In this document: positions 22,161-34,805 of the stretch, in pieces
How the letters are laid out: each line of letters opens with the position of its first letter
How positions within the stretch are numbered: position 1 is the stretch's first letter
NCBI GenBank assembly: GCA_024180945.1
Contig: JAKSGN010000039.1
Coordinates: 124,001 to 188,000 of the forward strand
DNA length: 64,000 nucleotides
Source: Macrophomina tecta
Taxonomy: Eukaryota; Ascomycota; Dothideomycetes; Botryosphaeriales; Botryosphaeriaceae
Direction of reading: 5' to 3'
The notes under the pieces: model-generated
Database searches by the model: none
The model's input: only the letters and a program-made list of their open reading frames with translations
Told to the model about the DNA's origin: nothing
Translations under genes and position numbers: made by a program

Positions 22161-23358
22161 AGGTTGGCAAAAAGGTGGAGCGGAGCAGTAAGCGACCCCG
22201 CGCACGTCCACCGTGCAAGGATGCTCTGGGGTTTTCGAGGGTGCTCAGACCCTCACGGTCACGGTTTTATCTGGGTTATAGATATTCATGAGTCAATGGG
22301 AACCACTACCCGTTCCGTGCCGTGCCGCTGTCCTCTGTGATTCCCATCCCCATGCTAGTCGCTTAGTGACTATACTTAACGCGCATCTATACACGGAAGA
22401 TCCGAATGGAAAGCCCCACAGTTACCACTCCGATATCGGCGGCGGCGGGTCCCAGCTGTGCATCGCTCACTTTGCCCCGCAGTGCTCGTGACTCCCGTAG
22501 GCCAACCCTGAACCCTAAGAGGGGAGCGTCACTCCGATGGGAGGCTTACCCGCATCTCCTCGTATTTTGTAATACCCTATCTGCTGCTCGTCTCTAAAGT
22601 CACCCTTGAATTATGGGCTTCACAGATTCTGTCTGCTCCTGAAGAGCCAGCGAGTGCTACTCCGAATTGCGTTGGTGATTACAAAATAATGAAAAAGCAA
22701 ATAACTTAAGTGGCTGGGGCTAAATGGGTATTCTCACGTGCTCTACCCCGGCGTTTCGAACATCAACGCCGCTGTCCCACTTTGGAGATTTACATGCCCC
22801 GCTCTGAAGCTGATTCTAGGCCGGCCGTTATACCTTCCGCGAGAGCCGTTGCGTTGTCTGCTCTCCGACCAGCTCCACAAAAAGTCATGTATGCTCCAGA
22901 AACAGTATCAACACCACCGGAGTTTCCGTCAGTGTTTCTCTATTTGGAAGGCATGATGGCGGCTGAAGATCGACTACCAAGCTTTCATGTCCAATGACCG
23001 TATCGGTCGCCAGTTGCTGACAATTTCTTTCTTGTGAGCGGGCAGGACGAGAGTCATTAAGATATCTGGTTGGCTGAAAGAGCTTGGTAGCGTAATTCGA
23101 CCCCTTGTTGTCAGATCACACTAACAACTACAGAGTGGTGATCACAGAGGCTGTAGGCACTACCTCTCTCCTCCAAAGACATAAGCGGTGAACAATGTTT
23201 CAAGGCGTTCAAGTCCCGACTCTCGGGAAGCTGGCAATCGCGGCGAACGAATTTAAACTAGGCAAGACACTGTGCAGTCCCCTATTTAAAGGCGACCGAT
23301 GCACGGCAATTCCAGGACATCGACCAGACTCAGCGGATCTTGACGAGACCTATTCAGC
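22161..23358. other. Intergenic region between AlaX and the DUF3445 gene
   Basis: No gene is supported in 1.2 kb. Short frames at 22288-22491 and 22710-22997 have no recognisable features. The last 150 bp before 23359 would contain the promoter of the DUF3445 gene; CTATTTAAAG near 23283 is a possible TATA-like element. Confidence 0.45.
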
Positions 23359-24690
23359 ATGCCGTCTCCAGCAATTGAGGCCGTCAAGACGACGTCACCT
23401 GTCTGGCCTCAGTTTGTTCTTCTTTTGCTTGTAGGATATGCTCTGCGCTTCCTCGTGCCCAAGCTCAACAGCATCTATTCGGTACGTTAGCTTGCGCATG
23501 TCTTGGCCGTCGACTTTGGCTGATGATACTACCCTACGGTCATCAGAACAGAACCACGAAGGCACCTGATGATATCGAGCCCCTGCAGGATTTTGACTTC
23601 CGGAAGACGGACCCAATCAAGTACCAGCCGTACAAGACTCAGGGCCATGTTACCATGGGTAAGCGGCAGCTCGCACCATCGCGCAGTGAGAAGGCAGCTG
23701 CTCACGATTGGTTCACCAGGAATCCAGAAGCGCACGCGTTCGGAGTGGATCCGCATTGACCGCGGCTATCTTGCCCCGGCTTGAAGAGCGTCGTCCTCTG
23801 CTGAGGGAGAAGGCCGACTTTACGATCGGCACTGGCGAAGCCGTCAACCCAGCCATCGAGGAGCTCTATGAGGAGATCATGATCAAGTACCTACCAGCTC
23901 GCTTCCCAACCATGTTCAGGAGGCGCGGTGCCAAGGTGGTTGAGAACCTAGCCACCGGCGCCACCTATCCGCTCTCTACCAAAGGCCTGACCCACGCCCA
24001 GATGCTGCAGCACATGGGTGAGAACGTTGAGGAGGATTTTTACTTCATGTGTCCCGATGCGGACGGCCAGTTTCGCCTCCGCGGCTACGTCGCCTGCTTT
24101 CCGGGGGGGTTCCTGAGCCCCGCGCGCGTGGGCGAGTCCGTCCGTGAGATCCACAAGCCGGTGCCGGGTTACGACCAAAAGCTGGGACTGAGCGTAGACC
24201 GCTATTTCTCCCGCATGAAGCCGGGCGACTTCATCGGGCGTATGAATGTAAGCAAACCGCACGATCCAACCCCCGCAGCTGCTTGCTTCTCGTGGAATCG
24301 TACCGTACGTGCATGCTAACTGCAAAACAGTGGTCATTGCAGGTCGACGGCGCAGATCTCTTCCGCACCGAGGGGAACAACTACTACCCGGAGAAGGACC
24401 AGGAAGTTGAGGACATCAAGTACAATCCGCCCCTCAGCGAGTGCTTCCTGCGCGTCGAGCACCAAACTCTCACCGCGTTGCCGCGGTCCAGGGCCATTAT
24501 TTTCACCGTCCGGTCGTATATGACGCCGCTGCACCAAGTGCGTGCCGAGGGAGATGGCAATGCGCTGGCTGATGCGATCGAGTCAATGCCCGAGGGCCTC
24601 GGGAACTATAAGATGCGGCAGTACTGGGGCGAGAAAATCTTGCCGTGGTTGCGTGGTGGGAAGGGTGACGGTTCCGTGCCTGAGCTGTGA
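23359..24690 (+). pseudogene. DUF3445 / heme-dependent oxidative N-demethylase-like protein, one-base frameshift
   Basis: Exons 23359-23481, 23547-23658, 23720-24247 and 24331-24690. The N-terminus is one membrane anchor (WPQFVLLLLVGYALRFLV), as in other fungal members. Family signatures follow: GIQKRTRSEWIRIDRGYL, IEELYEEIMIKYLPARFP, MCPDADGQFRLRGYVACFPGGF and VEHQTLTALPRSRAIIF near the C-terminus. After RGYLA the frame breaks inside a run of four C (23774-23777): in the current sequence a stop follows at 23782, while dropping one C joins to RLEERRPLLREKADF and the whole model closes at about 373 residues. So this is either a recent frameshift or a homopolymer error. The family (PF11927) includes the alpha subunit of a bacterial heme-dependent N-demethylase, while the fungal members are uncharacterised oxygenase-like proteins, often near metabolic gene clusters. 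Confidence 0.83.
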
Positions 24691-26668
24691 CGATGGTAGC
24701 TTGTTCCCACGGAAAATTCTCTCTCAGGGAAAATAACGAGTCAGTCCTGTCATCAAATTGGGCTCAATTTACGGCAATTCACTTCGACACCTGAAGTCCT
24801 CGCACTTTACGAGTAGTAGCATATCAAAACAATATACAGAATCGTACTATGACTGCGATGCCCGTTGTGCGCCGATGTAGACGTGCTTCCAATGTACTAA
24901 ATCAACAAGACGCAATGCTCAAATGGAGCGCGCTCAAAGATTGGCCCAGCCCACCTGCGTAAAGGTCAGGCCGGAGCGCAGTCGGAAGATGCACTTGGAA
25001 TCGCTCAGCTGGGTGGGCATCAGACGTCCTAAGTATGAACCGGTAGATCTATTCTCCTCTGACCTGAGTCATCAGTGGTCCGAAGGGCATCATAGATAGG
25101 AGCGTGCTTTCAGGTCAACTTGCAGACCAGCAAATCAAGCTGAAACAAGGGGGCTGCTGGCTTGCCAAGCTTCTGGAATGGCCGACTCGCAGTTCGCCAC
25201 GCTTGACTGGGTTCGCATTTTAGAGCGGGGACCCCATACAAGTGTCAGACGAGGACTTCCATCCAGTCGGGAGCAGATGTGGGCCGATCGTACAGTGCTT
25301 CCGGCGCTGCGAGCAATCGTCACGGGGCTAACTGTGACCCTCTGGCCGATCGAAGCCCCTTGAAATCGAGATCTCCGCCTTCGATGGGATAATATGCGGA
25401 CCACTTAATCGATTTGTGGGTACCGGCATCCTGTGCGGACGAATTAGTACGGATTACGAGGCGTAAGTTTTACCGTTTGGCCTAGAAGCTATACCGAGGG
25501 CCATGGGCCATGTCTTCGGCTAGAATTAACTTGCCAAAGAGAGCCACTGGCGAAGTGCGTCGCCCGGAGGACTGGGTCGTAAAATTTACTAGCTATGGAA
25601 TACGGGAAGGTAATGCGTCACACGATGAAGCAAAGCACGGTCGCTTGTGAGGGCAGGAGAAGCCGACCACGCCAAAACAATCAAAGAACGAGGACCCTAC
25701 AGTCGTCGCCAACAAGCTACGTATCCCCGCTGTGGCGGACAAAAAAAAAGAAAAAAAAAAAACCAGGCGTGCCGCGTGTGACTCGACAGGCGCCCATAGC
25801 CACGTTGCTGGCCGGTGGCGTTGGTGCCACGAACCACTCTGCATCATCTACCGGTTGGGGTTCTCTCCTAGGAGATGATCTCTGGAATCCAAGAGTACGG
25901 CCAGACCGCTCGAGATGCTCGGCTCGCCTAGTTACAGTTCATCGATGACTGACTCGATACCGGAGACGGTAGAGAAGGCGGGCGCTCGTAAAATTCAACC
26001 TATCGGCAGACCTCTTGAGAAGTAATGTGGCATCAGGCATACTCTATCTTATTAGCACGATTCTGTGTATATATGTACAACCTCCGATCGTCCGATTTCT
26101 CTTCGCAAGCGAGTTCTGCCCCCTTGTCGCTGCTGAGGCACTGACAGAACCTAGTGTATGCCTAACATCACAGCACACGGGCGCTCGGTCCGTCCCGACC
26201 TTCCGGATAGCCCCATTCAAACGCCGCTCTTTCCGCGACTCAAAACCTCTACGAGTAAAGCGGCGGGCCGCCCGGAGCTGCCCGCAGAGGCTAGTCATCC
26301 TATGTAACGTCCGAAGCCGAACGTCCGAAGCCGAAGAGCCGATACCGGAGCACCCCACTTGCTGGTCTAAGGGGCGGGACGAGCCTCGCGTGCCGCCCAA
26401 AAAGAAGGGGTGATGTGCCCCTGCCGGGACGCTGCGGCTGATGAGTACTTTCACCGCGATCTTCGCGGGGAAGAGCAAGGGGCAAGCCCTCGATCCGAGT
26501 GTCTGGAACATCGACGACACATTCGGTTACTTCACGACGTGGCAATCCGAAAAAGCTCTTGCAACGAGATAATGTACGCTAATTATTCTGCTAACTACAC
26601 TGACATGAAAACCTCGCTCTGGCGCTCCCGCCCTGCTGGGACTTCCGCTAATCTCGGGCCAAGGCTCT
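24691..26668. other. Intergenic region, no gene recognised
   Basis: Almost 2 kb of spacer. Open frames at 25135-25404, 25595-25948 and 26044-26545 carry no recognisable domain. An A-rich run lies at 25741-25761. The region is 3' to the converging DUF3445 (plus) and oxygenase (minus) genes, so it holds both 3' UTRs. Confidence 0.45.
26306..26333. repeat. Two tandem copies of a 14-bp unit
   Basis: The unit AACGTCCGAAGCCG occurs twice in direct succession (26306-26319 and 26320-26333). It has no obvious role; it lies in spacer DNA. Confidence 0.5.
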
Positions 26669-27921
26669 TTACGACCAGAGCAACAGCTCCGGCATGCCTA
26701 GCGTTGAGTTGTGGAGAAGTCCAACAAAGGAGCTCATCGTGTAGCGCAGACTCGGGCTTTGCTGCCCCCGAGCCCTATCGGGCACCTTGACTTCGTGGAA
26801 ATTGCTGTTGGTCGTGACCGGTCAGCCTCGCTTTTCTTCCTTTTTTTCTTTTTTTTTTTTTTTCTTTTTGGAAGTTGACGGATCGGGGCAGTATGAGAAC
26901 GTACCGTGGGTTGAAGAGAGTCAGGTCACCCTCGACGGCCTTCAGACACTTGAAAATGCGGCCCTCGACGCCAGTGGGCGAGTAGGCGTACCGCGGCACC
27001 GTCTTCTTGAAGACAACATCGTCGGCCTGACCCTGCCATGCGCGGTCGTAGATGATGGTATCACCGCCCGGCACCTGTTTCAGCAGAATGTTCCACGTGA
27101 GCTGTGCTGAGATGCGTCCGATTTCCCATCCAGGTGCGTCCTGCAGTCAATGCAGTCAGCAAGAGTTTCCATCTCCGGGGTTTGCGAAGAAGAGAGATTT
27201 CTCACGTAAGGCGCATAATCAGCATGAATTTGAATGCCCTCGTCAACAACGCGCAAGAGACCGGCGAAGTACTCCTTCTCACCCTCACGCGCCAGACGCA
27301 CTGGAAGCCCGCTCGCTTGCTGGAGAATCTTTGCCACCCGAGCCATAACATCGATGTTTGCTTCCGATTTAAAGCGCTCCTGCAAAGTGAGCGCGGCAGG
27401 AACCTTGGAGAAGTAGGTGGCCTTGTCTACGGCCCATTAATCGGCATTTTCCTTCCAGGGACCCGCTGCTCCTACTCACCATCTTGATGTTCAAATTGTG
27501 AAATGCCTGCGGAACCTATCGGGGGAAAGACAACCTCTTGATCATAGGAGCCCTGGGACGAACATAATCAGCTGGGTTGAAGTCAGCGGATCGCATCCCA
27601 TTTCGGAGCACATACAATGGGGTGTGTGTGGACGATGTCGACCAGCTGACGGCATTCATCAGGAGATAAGAACGCAGCATGGCGTATTGCCGGGATGCTA
27701 TTGCGGAGCAGATCGTTCAGACTCTGCTGTGTAAGCGGTTGGTCGTCGAGTCTCGTCCAGTTCGAGTGCACATAATTGCCTCGCAACATCGAGCTCGGCG
27801 GCTCAAGCACAGTGGCAAGCTGCTCGCTGTGCAACTGGCGGCGTAGCCGCTGGAACCTGAAGAGGCTGCGAGTACCTGCATGAGCGTACCTGCGAGGGAA
27901 GGCAACAAAAAGGGTGGACAT
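26669..27921 (-). CDS. Fe(II)/2-oxoglutarate-dependent oxygenase-like protein
   Basis: Five exons: 27921-27616, 27552-27480, 27426-27206, 27140-26905 and 26804-26669, in frame throughout, giving 323 residues. The Fe(II) triad can be read as His and Asp in GIQIHADYAPYD (HxD) and a distal His in NFHEV, with the 2-oxoglutarate-binding Arg likely in LRYTMSSF about 22 residues later. Between them lies a jelly-roll-like stretch (AQLTWNILLKQVPGGDTIIYDR). The N-terminus is rich in Arg with few acids (FPRRYAHAGTRSLFRFQRLRRQ) and could target mitochondria. Intron 4 (100 bp) holds a long poly-purine tract in the transcript sense. The junction of exons 2 and 3 is the least certain: an alternative phase-0 splice exists. 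The substrate is unknown. The gene is divergent from the CLN3-like gene, with 560 bp between the two ATGs. Confidence 0.78.
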
Positions 27922-28481
27922 TTTGATTCAGAACTGAGTGACCTCGAGCTGCCGGAGGCCGACTGGCAACCACGTTTATATCCTGCCTAGTACCCTCCAG
28001 GCGAGACACAGTAACACGGCGCCATACCAAATCTCATGCCCGGCAGAGGTCTAACTGGATGGGGAATTTCTCGGCAGATAGTTTCACCATACGGAATGCC
28101 GGAGAATTGTGCCTTTGGATCAGCACGGATGTGGACCACTATCAATGCAGGTCAGAAGTGTTTTCTCAGGGCAGGCCTGGTAGTGAGGGAGTCCAGTCAT
28201 CCGTGCATTTAGAACGTCTATGCATGGTATCCAGGTCTGGCCTCTTGCTCCCACTAAAAGTTGGCGCAAAACGGGAGCCGATAGGAGATACTCCGAGAAC
28301 AGCGCAGACCCGCTTCTGGACGAGGGGGGCCAATAGCGCTCAGTATCTGCAGGGGGCCGGATGGACCCACTGTAACGAATGCCTTTCCGTCCTCGGCGAC
28401 AATACCCTTCACGCGGAGCCCCCAACCAAGTATGCCGGATCGACTGCTTCAAACCCATCGGAGCTCCTCTCACGTTCATAA
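27922..28481. promoter_or_regulatory. Divergent promoter region of the oxygenase and CLN3-like genes
   Basis: 560 bp between the two opposite start codons (27921 and 28482). Short frames here (28059-28481 plus, 28120-28479 minus) look like noise. No specific regulator site was recognised, but the head-to-head layout is typical of co-regulated fungal cluster genes. Confidence 0.4.
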
Positions 28482-30106
28482 ATGAATCTCAAGGCGGACT
28501 GCGGAGACAGTTGCAATCCATCTACCGATCCAATGGAGGAAGTGAACCAGCAGAGCCCGGGAATCTCGCCACCTCCGCCGGGGAGAGTCTCAGTGCAGGC
28601 CGGGTTTGAGAAGGCGGAGAATATAACCAGCAGGCATGATTCTACGCCCTCTGAAACTTCTGGTACTGGCGGCTGGCGTTCCTGGCTACAGAAAGATGTC
28701 ATTGCCTTCTTTTTTCTCGGACTGGCGGTCAGGAGTTCCCCAAGTTTCCCCCCCGGCTCTTCAGGCATGATCCGGTTGACACGTTACACAGGCAGCCTTA
28801 CCGCCTATGATTGTGACGACTGGAGCCAGCGCAATGTTTCCCGGAGCGACCGGTGCTTTTGGGCTGTGTCTGACCTGTGCCGCCGCGGTAACCTCTTTTA
28901 CAGCCCCTATGTTTCTGCACCGGATACCCCAAGACGTACGAATCATCGTTCTCCTCGTCGCCAGTGTACTCTGCCTGGTGATTTCCACCTTGGGGTCTGG
29001 TACAGTCGGACCAGTATTCGGGTCTTTGGTGGGCGGCTTCGTTTACGCATTTGGACTCAACGCGCTGCTTGCGTCCGCGGCCTTCTTCGACCATAAGACT
29101 GTTCTTTCACTTAGCACAGGTGCAGGTATGCGAATGAGTCGTTGATCCTGCCCATTTCCCTTTTCCCCTCTTGAAATTCGCCGTTCCTGTGTTGTTACCA
29201 ACTCTGACGATATCAAGGCTTTTCTGTCGTTGCCGGACCAGCGCTCTACATTGGGCTGATGTTGGCGCTCGACCATGATTGGAAGAGAACTTACCTAGTT
29301 TGTCTGCCATTCTGCGCGCTCCTGCCGCTTTCTTGGTGGCTCATGCTCTCCAAAGACGGTCGGGAGACTGGCGAGAGCAGCCGGCGGGCAACCGTGTTGG
29401 GTAATATGGTGGAGCGGCATCGATCAGCTAGTACCGACACGGATGATGATGAAGAAGAGGAGGAGAACGCCCGCGTAACTGAACAATCGTTTGGACCTAA
29501 GCGGACGCGTGTAGCTTTGTTTCTTAAGATTCTTCTGCCCTCCTACGTGCTGCCACTCTTGGTTTGCACACTCGGGGCATCCCTTGCGCTTTTTGGCCTC
29601 TCCCCAACTTTCCAATCACTTTACACGTTTCGAATGGTGCCGGAGGATGACATGATCTACGAGCTCAGCTGTAAGTCCACATTCTGTTACTACGTGTACC
29701 TAGTGAAACGCTGACCGATCTGCATGCAGTTCTGGCTTATGGTGCAGCGCAGTTTCTCTTCTCGCTGGTATCTAGCCTGTGGCCCTTGCCACGGATTTGG
29801 CTTTGGGCCATTGTTCAGACGGTACTGGTAATTATCGGCGTCGTTCAGCTCTTCGACCCGTTTCTGAGTTACTTCCCCGTCTGGATAGCCTTCATGTTCG
29901 TCATCGGCGGCATCGTCGGTGGGTCTGTGACAAACACGAACCACAAAATTGCGGACGACTTCAAGCGGAAAGGCGAGCCGGACGACGTGCGCTCCTTCGC
30001 GATGAGCTACGGCGCGTTGGGTAATTTTGGTGGTGACGCTATCGGAGGAGCCTTCGGCATCATGGTACAGAGGCTGGCTCTAGAACACTTGCAAGCGCGG
30101 GCGTAG
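28482..30106 (+). CDS. CLN3/battenin (Btn1)-like multi-pass membrane protein
   Basis: Four exons: 28482-28727, 28792-29125, 29218-29670 and 29730-30106, giving 469 residues, close to fungal Btn1. The first about 70 residues are polar and Ser/Pro-rich. About ten membrane segments follow, broken by an acidic loop with TDDDEEEEE (residues about 275-285). Family signs are AALPPMIVTTGASAMFP near the start, WKRTYLVCLP in the middle and, near the C-terminus, IGGIVGGSVTNTNHKIADD followed by DDVRSFAMSYGALGNFGGD, which matches the conserved 'GG--YVNT---I' and 'REF-MG----SD--G' blocks of battenin. In yeast Btn1 acts at the vacuole and Golgi and affects pH and basic amino acid balance. A role in vacuolar handling or export of a cluster product is possible here, but this may simply be a diverged paralogue. 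Confidence 0.8.
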
Positions 30107-30643
30107 CTCGCAACATGACGTCTTGGGGATGAAGAGAAACTGGTGAGGGGTCGGTGGGAACGTGGGGTCTGGCTGGATTGCCGGTTATATATGCACGTGC
30201 GAGCGACAACTCATAAATAGCAGCAAATAGATAACGTGGCATTGCGGCATCCGTCCATTAACCTTCAGAGAGTACTGTTGCTTGGAAATACGGATCCGTT
30301 CATCTCGAGTCAATTCGAGCCAAATCATTGAAGTCTCATATTGCAAAAGCTTATTAAAGGAGGTAGCTCTTCTCTTACCCTGCTCCTCAATAAGTTGTTG
30401 TTATCTCTTGAACATCAGTTGACATTTCACTCTTTGCGATTTGCCAATTCGCAAGAAGCCTCCACGGATCCGTTCAACACTCTCCTGGAATGATTTAATC
30501 GTCCGCACGCAATCCTTACTTGAGCGAGAAATTTTTGTGGCAGTTCGACTTCGAGGAATTCTCGTTTTAATCGCCTTTATAGAAGCTTCTGGGTCTATTT
30601 AGCCACAATGAAAAAGGAAACCAAGATATAATTTATCCATCAT
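30107..30643. other. Intergenic 3' flank between converging genes
   Basis: About 540 bp between the ends of the CLN3-like (plus) and homocitrate-synthase-like (minus) genes. No coding sequence is seen. I looked here for a missing C-terminal part of the homocitrate synthase gene on the minus strand and found none. Confidence 0.45.
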
Positions 30644-32123
<1,480 letters not shown>

Positions 32124-33009
32124 TTTGGCGAAGTGTAATTTCAAATGAACACACGCATGTCCACTGAGTTTGAATTAAACATACGGTAGGCACGGGTTGG
32201 TCTGTCTTATAGGCAGACGTATGGCTTGCGCGAGTCAAAATCCCGTTCCGATTCTCCCTCAGACAGCCTTTCCTCCACAAAGTGCTTTGCGTCGCTGTCA
32301 GTCTCTGAGTACGTCACGTGCACGATTATCGTTCTTTACCGATGCCGTATTTCCTTGTCCAGGGGGAACTCCCTTCCTGAAAACCGAATGGAAAATTGAT
32401 TAGCGAGGAGCGGTGAGCTACAGTCGGTCCGGTTAGACGATGAGTCTAGGTCGGGGGCCGGATCGCTGCATCTTCAGCTCCGCAAATGCCATTGAGTGTC
32501 CACAGAGAGGGGAGCACCGTGCAGCACAACCACAGTGCTGGGTGTGAGGAGTATCTCCGATTAGTCTGGGTGCACAGTTTAGGGTTCCGATGTCTCCAGC
32601 CGCCCAAGTCGAGCACGGTTACTTGCCGGCAACACGGTGGGAGAAGATACTCCTCACCAACGTCTCAAGCGGCCGATGTGGCCACGCAATACGCGTATGG
32701 GCGGTGAATTGCCATCCCGTTGTTGGAGTCCGGTATCGGCGATTTCCTGCTTAAGAAAATATCTCGTGGGAGAAGTGAACACGTGATATTGAAATACAGC
32801 CCTTGCTATATAACGGGGGAATTGTGATGACAGCTGTGTTTCCAGCACGTTCAGACATCCGAAAATTATATATTATTTCTTAAATCCCGTTTACTCGTTT
32901 TCATCGCCTCCCGGCAGATACTGAAGTTATTGTGAGTGCAGCCTTAGGCGTTGTGCATAACTACAAATGACGGCTCCGGAAGCTTACCTCACTTCGTGAC
33001 TACTGGCAG
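32124..33009. other. Divergent promoter region between HCS-like and FMN dehydrogenase genes
   Basis: About 0.9 kb between opposite start codons. No gene is seen. On the plus strand CTATATAAC near 32810 is a possible TATA element about 195 bp upstream of the FMN dehydrogenase ATG at 33010. The DNA around 32860-32900 is AT-rich. Confidence 0.4.
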
Positions 33010-34398
33010 ATGGGCAAGAACGAAGCACCCGGATCGAACGCTCACCAACGAGCGGATGGGGCGCAAAAGTCCCCACCGTCATTTTCGGACTATCAGCACA
33101 AGATATATATCGACGGCACATGCGGCACCCTACCACCAATGACAACCAACCCCAATCTCTGGGAGGCGGCAGCCAAGCAGGTAATGGAGCCGAAAAACTT
33201 CGATTACGCCCAGGGTGGCGCTGGCTCGGGCGAAACGATCCGGAAGAATCGGGAGGCGTTCCAGCGCTGGTCGATTGTGCCGCGTATGGTGCAGGGCAAC
33301 ACGAAGCGGTCCATGAAAGTGCAAGTGCTGGGCGAGGAGTGGCCAGCCCCCGTGGCGGTTGCCCCCGTGGGAGTGAACCGGATCTTCCATCCGTAAGCGC
33401 CGCTGCGAGTGCTGAAATATCCTTAGCAGTGCTGACAAGAGTTTCAGCGACGGCGAATGCGGCGTTGCGCGGGCAGCAGGAGCTGTGGGCGTCCCGTACG
33501 TGCTGTCTACTTTTGCCTCAGCGAGCCCTGAGGAAGTTGCGGTAGCGCAGGAGTCGGCTTCTGCGGATGGCCCGGGCATCCGCTGGTTGCAGCTGTACTG
33601 GCCTCAGTCGGTTGACCATGACCTAACGAGGTCCATTCTGCGGCGCGCAAAGGCGGCGGGCTACACTGCGCTGGTCATTACGGTGGATATATTCTCGATG
33701 AGCTGGCGGCCGCAGGACCTGGACAACGCCTGGCTCCCGCTGTACGAGGGCCACAGCACGGCACTAGGGTTCACCGACCCTGTCTTCCGGCGCAAGTTCC
33801 ACGAGAAGTACGGAAGTTGGCCAGAGGACGATGTGCTTAAAGGTGCGTTGGAGTGGGAGGCGACTATCTTCCCTAACGTCGCCCACTCGTGGCCGGAGCT
33901 CGAGTTCCTCAGGCGCGAATGGACAGGCAAGATACTCGTCAAGGGCATCCAGACGGCCGCAGACGCAGAGCATGCCGTGCATGCTGGAGTGGACGGCATC
34001 ATCGTCTCCAACCACGGCGGACGGCAATACGACGGAGCCCGAGGGTCGCTTGATGCCCTGCTCGAGGTTGCTCAGGCCGTTGGGCGGCGCGTCGATGTGC
34101 TCTTCGACAGCGGCGTTCGCACCGGTGCCGACATCACCAAGGCGCTGTGTCTTGGAGCAAAGGCGGTGCTTGTTGGGCGCCCTGTCGTATACGGGCTGGG
34201 AGCGCGTGGCGAGGAGGGTGCTGCGCATGTGCTGCGTTGCCTGCTTGCTGTGAGTTCACATTACTGCCGATCTGCTGCAGCTGCTGACACTTGCCGACGC
34301 AGGACCTCGAGATCAACCTTGCTCTGACCGGGGTACATGACGTGACCGAGCTGAAGCCACACATGCTGACACGGCACGATTCTGGGAGTAAATTGTGA
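33010..34398 (+). CDS. FMN-dependent alpha-hydroxyacid dehydrogenase/oxidase
   Basis: Three exons: 33010-33392, 33448-34249 and 34303-34398, giving 426 residues. It is a single FMN_dh TIM-barrel domain like glycolate oxidase, lactate 2-monooxygenase and lactate dehydrogenases without the cytochrome domain. Visible motifs are VAPVGVNRIFHP (phosphate side), WLQLYWPQ (catalytic Tyr), ALVITVD, ILVKGI (flavin Lys), VSNHGGRQYDGARGSLDAL (active-site His and Arg) and DSGVRTGADITKAL with AVLVGRPVVYG (FMN phosphate binding). The reaction is oxidation of an L-2-hydroxy acid to the 2-oxo acid, with O2 or another acceptor. No presequence or peroxisomal SKL end is seen (C-terminus SGSKL). It could process hydroxyacids made from the products of the neighbouring condensing enzymes; the substrate is not readable from sequence. 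Confidence 0.9.
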
Positions 34399-34805
34399 AC
34401 CCCTCGGCTGCAACGGGTTCGGCCCGGATCATGGTCAAAGGGTGTGCTTTTCCCTTTGGGAGATAAGTAGAGGGGATGGCATATTTCGAAGAATCCTCGG
34501 TTTAGTGGCACGCCTATGTTGTCCGCGTACATTGCTGTTGGTCTGAAACTAAGGTGCATGCATGTTAAAAATCCCTGGTCGACAACACTCGCGAACTGGT
34601 CTCGAGTTGCCGGCGGGGCGGGTTGCAGGAAGAGAGTGGAACCTGATCAGCAAATGTATTGAGTGGAATTGTTTCAAATGCAGTGATAGCATCATTCCGG
34701 CCTCGCCAATGCAGGCGAGCGATATCGGACGGGGGTCGTGAGTACTTGTGTCCGCGAGTGCGTCCCGGCCGCATGGCCAGCGGACGAATGCACTCACCAC
34801 TCACC

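Noticed and set aside
26044..26545. Minus-strand open frames of 158 and 81 codons
   Set aside because: No domain or signal, overlapping frames, and a short tandem repeat within.
28482..30106. First impression as an ordinary MFS transporter
   Set aside because: The C-terminal VTNTNHKI and FAMSYGALGNFGGD blocks fit the CLN3/battenin family better than MFS.
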